A stretch of DNA of 19,555 nt, taken from positions 1 through 19,555 of the forward strand of contig JAFUDL010000141.1 in NCBI GenBank assembly GCA_017459225.1, in the 5' to 3' direction. This stretch comes from Kiritimatiellia bacterium (lineage in GTDB: Bacteria; Verrucomicrobiota; Kiritimatiellia; RFP12; UBA1067). Each line of letters starts with the position of its first letter. Position 1 is the first letter of the stretch. The position numbers and the translations under genes were made by a program. Shown piece after piece: positions 1 through 7,443 of this stretch. The notes beneath the pieces were generated by a model. It was not told the DNA's origin, searched no databases, and was given only the letters and a program-made list of their open reading frames with translations.

Positions 1-2
1 GC

Positions 3-47
3 CCGTACGGCCAGCCAGCGTCGCAAGCGCGCTGGCCGGCCGTGCGG
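3..47. repeat. Long GC-rich hairpin
   Basis: Bases 3-12 pair with 38-47 (ten pairs, one a T-G wobble), then a 2x2 internal loop, then 15-20 pair with 30-35. The apical loop itself can form a CGC-AA-GCG mini-stem. It lies downstream of the cotH stop on the transcribed (minus) strand but has no T-run after it, so it is not a clear intrinsic terminator. It could be a REP-like element or an mRNA 3' stabiliser. The structure is at the window edge and may continue beyond it. Confidence 0.6.
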
Positions 48-121
48 CTGTTCACAACCCATGCCGCACATGAAAAAGTCGTGCGTTGCAAACATGCGGC
101 ATGACGGCCGCCTGTTCACAA
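48..121. repeat. 10-bp direct repeats flanking a 9-bp inverted repeat
   Basis: The decamer CTGTTCACAA occurs at 48-57 and 112-121, each copy after a short GC-rich tract. Between them, 60-68 (CATGCCGCA) is the exact inverse complement of 95-103, giving a 9-bp stem with a 26-nt loop. Together with the hairpin at 3-47 this makes the whole non-coding stretch downstream of cotH a chain of repeats. The bases from 122 to 169 show nothing further that I recognise. Confidence 0.55.
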
Positions 122-169
122 AGCACCAGCACCAACTGAGATGGGGCTTAAAGCACTCTAACCATCATT

Positions 170-2887
170 TCATTGCATGAACCGACCCACACTCATGCAC
201 GAAGCCTCGAAAAATATGGTAAAGGTTTTTGGCACGTGATGGAACAACGCGTAGTTGCGCGCAATGACATGTCCGCTACGGTCATAGGAGACAAGCGAAA
301 GGCAGTTGCGGCGACCGTTGCCCTCAACAAGCGCACTGGCGGGAAACCTTCCACGCACAGTCCCGCCATTGACGGCGAAGGTTCCAAGCACGTGTCCGTT
401 CAGTATCGCCTTGACCCTGTGCGCACGACGCAGAACAACTGTGAAGACGCTTCGTCCCTCTTCGATGCGAGGCTCGATCTCAAAGGCGTCCGGCACGTAG
501 GGATGCGTCTGACTGGAGTTCCTGAGCGACGCCATGAGAGTCGCAACGTCCGCGAACTGGCGGTCCATCCAGGCAAGCCTCTTGGCGTGGAACGTCTTGA
601 GGATCGCCACGTCGCCGTTGAAGGTGCGCGTGGCGTTCGCGGTGTCCTTGCGCGGTGCCCACAGCCGCTCGTCGACTAGCGCCGACCTGCGCACCGTGGC
701 AATCGCGCGGTCAAATTCCCCGCCCTCCGCGTATATCGCGGCATAGCGGCTGCGCACCTCGTGGTACCTTTCCCACACGCGCAGGCAGAACCACGGATCG
801 GTCGTCCACTCGCGGTTCATGTTTGCCACGCCGCCGCCTGCGCTGCGCCACTTCTCGCAGCGGTCATCGACGGTGCGGGAATGAGAGCCCCAGTCGAAGT
901 CCCAAACCGGACCCCACACGAGCTTTCCGCCGCGGTCGATGTACGCGAAGCGGCTCTTCTGGCCCATGTCGCCGTTGTCGAAGAGCTCGTTCACGAGAAA
1001 GAAGTCAACCATCGAATCCACGTCGCAGAGCTCGCTCCAGTGACGGCCGTCGATCGTACAGCCGTCCCATGACGTGATGGACGAAAAATACCGCTGCAGA
1101 TAATTTCTGCTCCAGGCGAGCATCTTCGCAGAGGTGTTGAGGTATTCGGGCTTCTTCACCATCGTGTGCATGGTCAGCGAACCGGCGGCCACGTCGAAGC
1201 AGACCACTTCGTCGGCCTCCGTCGAGAATTCGAATAGATACCCTCCCGTTATGTCTATCGAGCCCGGCTCGGCGTCAAGCGCGGCGTCTATCGCCGAGAA
1301 GTCGGTCTCGGTTGCGCCATACTCCTCGGCGGCGTCCTCCCAGTCGTAGATGTTCACGCGGTCCTCGGCGATGCGCACGTGCTCGCAGAACTGGTACGTC
1401 CCGAGCAGCTTGCCGTTCAGCACGCAGTCCACCCACGTCGAACGCATACCTAGGCCGCCTATATCCCGCGCGAAGTCGTATGGCAGCTTGTTGCGCGTCT
1501 GCGAAAGGTCGTTGTAGTTCGCGAGCAGCACCCAGTGCTTGTTCTTCTTCGCGCCGAGGTCGAACATATTGTCCTTCTCCGCGAGCTTGATCTTGTACGG
1601 CTTATTCGGGTAGTTCTTGGACGAGTTGCCACGCACGTTGATGGTCATCGCGCCGTCGTACTGCTTCTTGAACGCGTCGTTGCCCTGCATGAAGAGCGTT
1701 CCTTCGTGCTGCTCCTTCGAGGCGGTGGGCGTTTTGCCGTCGTTCGTTGTGAGATAACACACCGGCAGGCTTGAGAAGTAGAAAGTGCGCGTGTACTTCG
1801 CAGCGCCGCTCCGCGATGCGGTGAAGCGCAGCCAGTGGCAGTAGTCCCAATCGTGCGGAGTGTACGACGGATCGCGCCACACCTCTGAAAAAGACTTCTT
1901 CGCGTAGTCGCCGCGCTCCCAGAGGAAGTCGTACGTGGGCGCGACACCAAGGAAGGTGGCGATCTTCGGCTCAAGCGCGCGGCCGACGCGCGGCCGATCC
2001 GCGTCCAGCGAAACCTCCGTCTCGAAATCAGCACCAATCACGCTCGTCCCGTCCTGCACCGCGAGAAAGTCCAAAACCGCCCGTTCGTCGCCGTTCTCCA
2101 TCGCAACGGAATTAGTGACGAATGCGTAGGATCCCGCGCCAGGCACGCCTGCGCCTGCGATGCCGTTTGTGGACCAGCAGGCGGGATCATTCCAGTTTCC
2201 CGTTGCGCCGCCAGTCCAGTAATAGACAGGCTCGAACTCATCCTGCGCCTCGGCGCCCTCGAATCCGCCGAAGAGTCCGCAGCCCACAAACGACACGCCG
2301 CGCCTCGCCTGCGCCGCGCCCGCGCGGAACCAGGTGCGCCCCTGCGCATCGGCGCAGCGCGAATACCCGCCGCCCCCGTCTTTCACGAGATAACTCACGA
2401 AGCGCAGTCCATCCACCACCTTCGTCTCAAGGCGCCCATCCATCCACGTTCCCGCAACAGGCTCGGCGCCTTCTGCGAAAAGCGCGTTCCAGCGTCCGTC
2501 GCCCCATCCGTAGTATCCCGCCGCGCCGTCGATCCGCGCAGGAAGCAGTCCGCCCATCGCCTCGACCGCTGCCGGGCGCCCCGCGTCAAGCGCCTCGACC
2601 TTGAGCGAGAAGTCTATGCGCTCCACATTGCCCGAAGTCTCGGCCGCCGCCGTGAAATGCGCCGCGCCGCTGAGCGCCATCGCGTGCGCCGCGCCGTCCA
2701 CTACGTTTGTTGCGGATGCTCCTTCGGAAAGCGTCCAGCCTCCGCCCGAAGCCCCCTTCCCGCTCAGCGTCTCGCCGGGAGCGTACGCGCCGAACTCCGC
2801 CGAGAACGACGGAGGACCGAACGGCGTTTCGGCCATGGCCGCCGCGGCCACGCATACGGCCGTGGCGGCAATCACCGGCAGACGCAC
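170..2887 (-). CDS. Secreted CotH-kinase family protein
   Basis: A 905-aa protein with a signal peptide (residues 1-19, cleavage likely after AMA). Order: a beta-sandwich-like N-terminal part (about 20-215); a short module around 225-250 reading YYWTGGATGNWNDPACW, also found in the two giant secreted proteins here; a CotH kinase domain (about 350-730); a beta-rich C-terminal part. Kinase-like signatures are INVRGNSSKNYPNKPYKIKL, the DFFLVNELFDNGD stretch near 630, and GPVWDFDWGS near 660 with the paired Asp expected for metal/ATP binding. CotH proteins are atypical protein kinases; the spore-coat member phosphorylates serines of coat proteins. The start is GTG at 2887, chosen because AGGAGG lies six bases upstream and the signal peptide follows at once. 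It is the second gene of an operon with the passenger protein. The substrate is unknown; kinase activity is inferred from the family. Confidence 0.86.
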   Translation of the reverse strand: MRLPVIAATAVCVAAAAMAETPFGPPSFSAEFGAYAPGETLSGKGASGGGWTLSEGASATNVVDGAAHAMALSGAAHFTAAAETSGNVERIDFSLKVEALDAGRPAAVEAMGGLLPARIDGAAGYYGWGDGRWNALFAEGAEPVAGTWMDGRLETKVVDGLRFVSYLVKDGGGGYSRCADAQGRTWFRAGAAQARRGVSFVGCGLFGGFEGAEAQDEFEPVYYWTGGATGNWNDPACWSTNGIAGAGVPGAGSYAFVTNSVAMENGDERAVLDFLAVQDGTSVIGADFETEVSLDADRPRVGRALEPKIATFLGVAPTYDFLWERGDYAKKSFSEVWRDPSYTPHDWDYCHWLRFTASRSGAAKYTRTFYFSSLPVCYLTTNDGKTPTASKEQHEGTLFMQGNDAFKKQYDGAMTINVRGNSSKNYPNKPYKIKLAEKDNMFDLGAKKNKHWVLLANYNDLSQTRNKLPYDFARDIGGLGMRSTWVDCVLNGKLLGTYQFCEHVRIAEDRVNIYDWEDAAEEYGATETDFSAIDAALDAEPGSIDITGGYLFEFSTEADEVVCFDVAAGSLTMHTMVKKPEYLNTSAKMLAWSRNYLQRYFSSITSWDGCTIDGRHWSELCDVDSMVDFFLVNELFDNGDMGQKSRFAYIDRGGKLVWGPVWDFDWGSHSRTVDDRCEKWRSAGGGVANMNREWTTDPWFCLRVWERYHEVRSRYAAIYAEGGEFDRAIATVRRSALVDERLWAPRKDTANATRTFNGDVAILKTFHAKRLAWMDRQFADVATLMASLRNSSQTHPYVPDAFEIEPRIEEGRSVFTVVLRRAHRVKAILNGHVLGTFAVNGGTVRGRFPASALVEGNGRRNCLSLVSYDRSGHVIARNYALFHHVPKTFTIFFEASCMSVGRFMQ

Positions 2888-2893
2888 CTCTCG

Positions 2894-2899
2894 CCTCCT
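2894..2899 (-). promoter_or_regulatory. cotH ribosome binding site overlapping upstream stop
   Basis: On the minus strand AGGAGG ends six bases before the GTG start of the CotH gene. Its first two bases are the last two of the TAG (2900-2898) that ends the passenger reading frame. Such overlap normally means translational coupling: ribosomes finishing the passenger frame reload on cotH. With the premature TAA at 3218-3216, ribosomes would instead leave 318 bases upstream. Confidence 0.8.
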
Positions 2900-3215
2900 A
2901 GCGGAAGAGGATCATCATGGACGCGCGCAGCAGATACAGGCCTCCAGGCCGCCTCAGAAGAGGACGTTTGTTCTGGAGCGCAGGCCCCGCGAGCTTGAAC
3001 GCCGTCGATACGGGCGGCTCCTCCTCCCACGCGACGACCTGCGCGAGACCGTTCTCGTCGAACAAGAGCTCGCGGTCGGCAGAGAGGGCCACGTTCACCA
3101 CGGCGTTCTCCGCGAACGTCACCGTGATGAGCCCACTCGTGAACGCGCCCTTCGTGTTCCACACGTCGGTTCTGGACGTGAGGTCGAGCGTGGCGCCGTT
3201 ATGCAACGTGAAGCC
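2898..3215 (-). pseudogene. C-terminal remainder of passenger protein after in-frame TAA
   Basis: This is the same reading frame as the 1359-aa CDS upstream and continues its third module after one TAA codon (3218-3216). The first codons after the stop read GFTLHNGATLDL, matching module 1 (PATMQNGSTIDL) and module 2 (RTVLHEGATIDL). In those modules the position of the stop is a Tyr inside the pair Phe-Tyr; a single C-to-A change turns TAC into TAA. The remainder is 105 codons and ends GGLYLLRASMMILFR, like the tail of the intact 1212-aa protein. It has no Shine-Dalgarno of its own (first possible start a TTG at 3206), so independent translation is unlikely. It is a true nonsense mutation, a sequencing error or a readthrough site; these cannot be told apart here. 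Confidence 0.85.
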
Positions 3216-6200
3216 TTATAAGCTGTCCGTCACGGGAGTGAACGTGCCATACACGTTCAGCGCCGCCGTGCCGGCGTTCGCCGTGCCCTCGTACCTCGCC
3301 ACGTAGTCCCTCACCGTCAGAGCAGCACCCACATTCATGGCCGTCGCCGCGTCCAAGTTCATGGTCTGCGCCCCGGCGGCAATGTCCACCGTCTGGAACG
3401 TCCCGGCGCCTGTGATGGACAGTGTTCCGTTCTGCATGACGCAACGAGCATAGAACACCTTACCGGACGCGATGGCAATCGCAAATGTATGCCCACCGAA
3501 GTCGTATGGCGACGTGGCGACGAGGTTGTTGCCAACGTTTACCGAGGAATCCGCCGAAAGCGTCACATTGCCAAGGCCGCCCCATCCGCTGTGGCCCTGC
3601 CCGATGCTGTTAGCCAACGTGCCGCCGTTGAGGCGGAAATGCTGCTGGTTTGTGCCGTAGACGCCATTGATGTCGAACGTCGCGCCGTCCTCGACCACAA
3701 CCGGCACGCCGTACACGCCTAGTGGATTCGGATAGTTTTTCTGATCGAACGCATATTCGCTGTTGTCCTTGGTGGTGTTGTACAGCTTCAACGTGCCACC
3801 CGCCACGGTGTTTCCTCCTGTGTAGGCGAGCTTGAACACCTGCGGCGTAAACACGCCTGCGCCTTCCTTGACGAGCTTGACGTTGCCGGAAAGCGTCACG
3901 CGGTTGTTGGTGAACGTGGCACCCTCGGGCACCGTGATGTGCAGCTCGCTGGGGTTCGACGCGTCAGTGGTGGAATCGGTCACCGTAAGAGCAACAGGAG
4001 GATTCCCGTTAGGCGTGTTGACGTAGAGCTTGTGGCCGCGCAGGTCGATTGTGGAAGTGGCGTCAACGCATGCGAAGAAACTGTCCAGGCCGCGCATGTC
4101 CATGTCCGCCACGAGGTTGAGGCCGCCGAATGTCACGCTCTGCCACGGCATCGCGGCAGGGGTGGGAATGCTGGCACCGAACGCGCCGATGATCTGCACC
4201 TTGGCGGATGCGCCCGGCACGCCGTTGGGCACGATGTTTTCATGAGCGTTGACGCACGACCAGTTTGCGGAGTTGGACAAGTCGTCATCACCCGCGAGCC
4301 CGGTCCAGACGGCCTTGACGACAAGCCGCGAATCAGTGGCGACGTCGTAGAACACGCCGTTCTCGATCACGCATATCTTGCTGCCATCCACGTTGTCGCC
4401 CTCAAGCGTGAACGTGACTCCTTCGGGAATCGCATCCCAGGCGATGAGCTGCTCGTCAGCTTGAAGTGTGCGCGCGCCGACGTTGACCGTGACGTTGCTT
4501 GTGGCCGCATCGTACGACAGCGCGCCGATCGGAGTAGTCGTCTTCATCGCAGCGGAAAGCGCCGAAAGATCGATCGTGGCGCCCTCGTGCAGAACAGTGC
4601 GGTAGAAGCGGTCGGAGAGCGGCTTGAACGAGGACAAGACATGGATTGCCGACGCGCCGTGTCCGCTCGTGTCAGTGCCCGCATATCGCGCCACGTAGTT
4701 CGACACTGTGATGGACTGGTTCAAAATCATCAAGGAGTCGCAGTCCAGCGTGGCCGTTTCCGCTTCAGATGCTGCGGAATTGAAATCCAGATAGCCATTG
4801 CCGGTCACAGCGAATGTGCCATTTGAAATGGCTACGCGGTACATGTATAGATGAGGTTTTGCGTCTGTCATAGGGAACTGCGCGGTCAGTGTATGCCCGT
4901 TGAGGTTGAAGACGGCGTTCCCGCCGGAGAATACAACTGTCGAATTCGATGCGTCGATGAACGAGTCCGCCTCGAGCGTCACATTGCCGATACTGCCCCA
5001 GGCGTACTGCGTCTGCGCCTTCGCGTTCGTCATCGTTCCGCCACGAAGAACGACTGGATAGCAGTTGATGTCGTACACTCCGTTGATGTCGTAGAAGGCG
5101 CCTGCCTCCACGCGCACCGCTAAGTCGTATTGGCCAAGCGGCTTGGCGTATCCCCTGTTTGGCGAGTATGTGGAGCTGTTCGCGACTGCGTCGTTGAAGA
5201 ACCGCAGCGTGCCGCCCGCCACCGTGTTTCCGCCAGTGTAAGGCTGGTCGTAACGATGCGCCACGAAAACGCCCGCGCCGTCCTTCACAAATGCGGCGGT
5301 GCCGCCGATTGTTATGAGCGTGTTCTCGAATGTGGCGCCCTCGGGAACGTACGCAATGAACGAGCCGCCGTTCTCCTCGGCGTCAGTGACGGTGAACGTC
5401 TGCTGCGAGATTCCTTCTGGAGCGGTCAGCTTGAGCGCGTGTCCGCCAAGGTTGATCGTCTTCCCCGCGAACAGGCCGTCGTTCACGCTGAGTCCGCTCC
5501 AGTCGCAGTCCGTCGTCAGCATCGCCGGCGGCTCCAGCGCCACGCTCTGGTACGTCGAGAGCTTCGCGACGGACGCCGCATCGGCAAGGTCGAAGTTGAA
5601 GGCGCCGAAGAACACGCTGCTGCGCTCGCCCGGCACCGCGCCGGACATTGCCGCGCCAACCATATTCGTGCATGCCCAGTTCGCAGGATCGTTGAAGTCG
5701 TTGTGCGCGCCGGCGCCCGTCCAGTGCGCAACAGCAACCACGTTGGCGTCCGGCACGTCGTAGTAAACGCCGTCCGCCTCGATGCGGGCGGACTCCGTTG
5801 CGGCGATTGCCGTTCCAGTGATGCGGAAAGCCACGTTCTCGGGAACCGCGCTCCAGGCAAGGACGCGCTCGCCGTGCGCGATGCTGCGCGCGCCCACGTC
5901 GATCGTCACCAATGCGCCCGAGGCGAACTTCAGAGCGCCGAACGTCCCCGTAGAGGACCATGCGCCGCTGCACCCGGAAAGGTCTATCGTCGATCCGTTC
6001 TGCATCGTGGCGGGGTAGAAGTTGTCGGTGACAGGCGTGAACGTGCCGTGCACTCTGAACTCCGCCGTGCCCGAGTTCGAATCGCCCTCGTAGCGCGCCA
6101 CGTAGTTCGAGACGGCGATCGGCTGCGCGATGTCGAGCGCGCACGCGACGTCGTAGGTGGCATTGGTGCTCGCATCTATCGCGTCGTACGTCTGGAACAC

Positions 6201-7295
6201 GCCGTCGCCCGCGAGCTTCACCGTGCCGTCCACCGCCGATCCGCTGCGGCATTGCCATGTCTGATCCGCCGCGATCGTGGCGTTGAGCGTGTGGCCGTGC
6301 AGAAAGAACGGACCGCCTATGTGCGCGGTGCGCGCCACGTTTACGAAGGAATCTGCGCCGAAGTCGATCGCGCCGTTGGAGCCCCATCCCGGTTCCTTCG
6401 GCATACGCGTGTTCGTGAACGTGCCGCCGTTGATGTACATCTTGTACAGATGAAGGTCGTAGATGCCCTTGTAGTCCAACGTGCCGTCGGCATCTATGGT
6501 GATTGGCGCGCCGGCGGCGCCGAACACGGGCCTGTTGTTCTGCGCGTAGTACGCCTCGTTCTTGGTGCCCTCGGCGTCGTTGGCCAGGAACACAAGCCCG
6601 TCGTGTATCCTCGTGCCGCCCGTCTGCTGATAGTAGCGCATGCCGGTGGCTCCGTTGGCATAGTTTGGCACGTACGTTCCCTTGCCGTCCTTCACCACCT
6701 CCACGGACCCGGAGAACCAGATCACGTTGTCGCTGTTCCAGCCGCCGTTGTTTCCGTACTGGGTCCCCTCGTCGACTTCCATGTGAAACTGGCCGCCGCT
6801 GCCGGCGGGGGAATCGTCGGTCACGTTGATGCGCCTGTTCGAGCCGCCGTTCGGCATCTTCACGTAAAGGCTATGGCCCTTCATGTTGAGCGTGGTGTTT
6901 GCGGCCACGAAACCGCCGAACAGCGAACCCGCGCCGCGCCAGTCGCAGTCCGCCGCAAGCGTCACAGTGCCGCTTACGGAAAGCGACTTCCATATCGCGG
7001 TCTGCCCGGCCGGGAAGTTGAACGTGGTCTCGCCCGTCACGCTCACGGTGGTGGCGGAAGCGTCCGGAATCGCGCCTTCCATCACATTGCCCGAGGCGTC
7101 CTTGCACTGCCAGTTCGCGGGATCCGTTACGACCGCCCGGTCGCCCCCGCCGATCCACGTGGCCGTTGCGGGCGCGTCGGCAAGCGCCGGCATACACACC
7201 AATGAGAATGCCGAAACCGCTGCAAGCAGCGCCTTCGCGGGGCGCACCGCATCAGTCCGCCGCACGCACGCAACGATGGAATCCAGACATGTCAT
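3216..7295 (-). CDS. Large secreted three-module passenger-like protein (premature stop)
   Basis: A 1359-aa protein (1464 aa if the TAA at 3218-3216 were sense) with a signal peptide of about 40 residues ending PALA. It has three modules of about 475 aa, each opening with W-[IT]-G...[DN]-[PS]-A-N-W-x-C (Trp at about 47, 525 and 997), passing a DCDWRG/DMDMRG-like turn, a GH-x-L-x-[VL] step, a PATR-like YTGGNTVAGGTL element (modules 2 and 3), an INGVYD/INGVYG element, NYVARY or DYVARY, and an NGSTIDL-like step. This is beta-helix passenger architecture as in autotransporters, but there is no C-terminal barrel. The ATG at 7295 has AAAGGA eight bases upstream. It is the first gene of an operon with cotH. 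A surface or matrix role is inferred from architecture; no enzymatic motif is seen. Annotated as intact at the 5' end and truncated late in module 3. Confidence 0.8.
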   Translation of the reverse strand: MTCLDSIVACVRRTDAVRPAKALLAAVSAFSLVCMPALADAPATATWIGGGDRAVVTDPANWQCKDASGNVMEGAIPDASATTVSVTGETTFNFPAGQTAIWKSLSVSGTVTLAADCDWRGAGSLFGGFVAANTTLNMKGHSLYVKMPNGGSNRRINVTDDSPAGSGGQFHMEVDEGTQYGNNGGWNSDNVIWFSGSVEVVKDGKGTYVPNYANGATGMRYYQQTGGTRIHDGLVFLANDAEGTKNEAYYAQNNRPVFGAAGAPITIDADGTLDYKGIYDLHLYKMYINGGTFTNTRMPKEPGWGSNGAIDFGADSFVNVARTAHIGGPFFLHGHTLNATIAADQTWQCRSGSAVDGTVKLAGDGVFQTYDAIDASTNATYDVACALDIAQPIAVSNYVARYEGDSNSGTAEFRVHGTFTPVTDNFYPATMQNGSTIDLSGCSGAWSSTGTFGALKFASGALVTIDVGARSIAHGERVLAWSAVPENVAFRITGTAIAATESARIEADGVYYDVPDANVVAVAHWTGAGAHNDFNDPANWACTNMVGAAMSGAVPGERSSVFFGAFNFDLADAASVAKLSTYQSVALEPPAMLTTDCDWSGLSVNDGLFAGKTINLGGHALKLTAPEGISQQTFTVTDAEENGGSFIAYVPEGATFENTLITIGGTAAFVKDGAGVFVAHRYDQPYTGGNTVAGGTLRFFNDAVANSSTYSPNRGYAKPLGQYDLAVRVEAGAFYDINGVYDINCYPVVLRGGTMTNAKAQTQYAWGSIGNVTLEADSFIDASNSTVVFSGGNAVFNLNGHTLTAQFPMTDAKPHLYMYRVAISNGTFAVTGNGYLDFNSAASEAETATLDCDSLMILNQSITVSNYVARYAGTDTSGHGASAIHVLSSFKPLSDRFYRTVLHEGATIDLSALSAAMKTTTPIGALSYDAATSNVTVNVGARTLQADEQLIAWDAIPEGVTFTLEGDNVDGSKICVIENGVFYDVATDSRLVVKAVWTGLAGDDDLSNSANWSCVNAHENIVPNGVPGASAKVQIIGAFGASIPTPAAMPWQSVTFGGLNLVADMDMRGLDSFFACVDATSTIDLRGHKLYVNTPNGNPPVALTVTDSTTDASNPSELHITVPEGATFTNNRVTLSGNVKLVKEGAGVFTPQVFKLAYTGGNTVAGGTLKLYNTTKDNSEYAFDQKNYPNPLGVYGVPVVVEDGATFDINGVYGTNQQHFRLNGGTLANSIGQGHSGWGGLGNVTLSADSSVNVGNNLVATSPYDFGGHTFAIAIASGKVFYARCVMQNGTLSITGAGTFQTVDIAAGAQTMNLDAATAMNVGAALTVRDYVARYEGTANAGTAALNVYGTFTPVTDSL

Positions 7296-7311
7296 ATCGC
7301 ATTTCCTTTCC

Positions 7312-7327
7312 TTTGGGAAATCCCAAA
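7312..7327. promoter_or_regulatory. Small inverted repeat next to passenger ribosome binding site
   Basis: TTTGGG (7312-7317) and CCCAAA (7322-7327) form a 6-bp stem with a 4-base loop. On the minus-strand mRNA it sits immediately before the AAAGGAAAGGA purine tract that serves the ATG at 7295, within the short 5' leader expected from the promoter at 7342-7370. It could be a leader hairpin affecting ribosome access or an operator; neither is shown. Confidence 0.4.
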
Positions 7328-7341
7328 ATTAACATGGTGTA

Positions 7342-7370
7342 ATTATATCATACCCCCCCATTGAAATCAA
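7342..7370 (-). promoter_or_regulatory. Sigma70-type promoter with G7 run in spacer
   Basis: Minus strand: -35 TTGATT (7370-7365), 17-bp spacer, -10 TATAAT (7347-7342) preceded by TGA, an extended -10. The expected start is near 7335, giving a leader of about 40 bases before the passenger gene. The spacer contains seven consecutive G (seven C on the plus strand, 7353-7359), so adding or losing one base would move the -35/-10 distance off 17. No other promoter is visible before cotH, so this should drive both genes. Confidence 0.8.
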
Positions 7371-7443
7371 GCGGATTTTAGCAGTTTTGCGAACGGCGGC
7401 ATACAATGGGAACAAACGCGCAGCGACACACGCAACATTCACG

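Noticed and set aside
1..169. CRISPR array
   Set aside because: Only two copies of a 10-bp repeat are present, with no regular spacers and no cas genes.
3216..3218. Recoding of the stop as selenocysteine or pyrrolysine
   Set aside because: The codon is TAA; those recodings use TGA or TAG, and the aligned residue in sister modules is Tyr.
5130..7205. 691-codon open frame on the plus strand opposite the passenger gene
   Set aside because: Arg/Val/His-rich composition with no domain or signal; it is the antisense shadow of a GC-rich coding strand whose minus-strand product has clear repeats.
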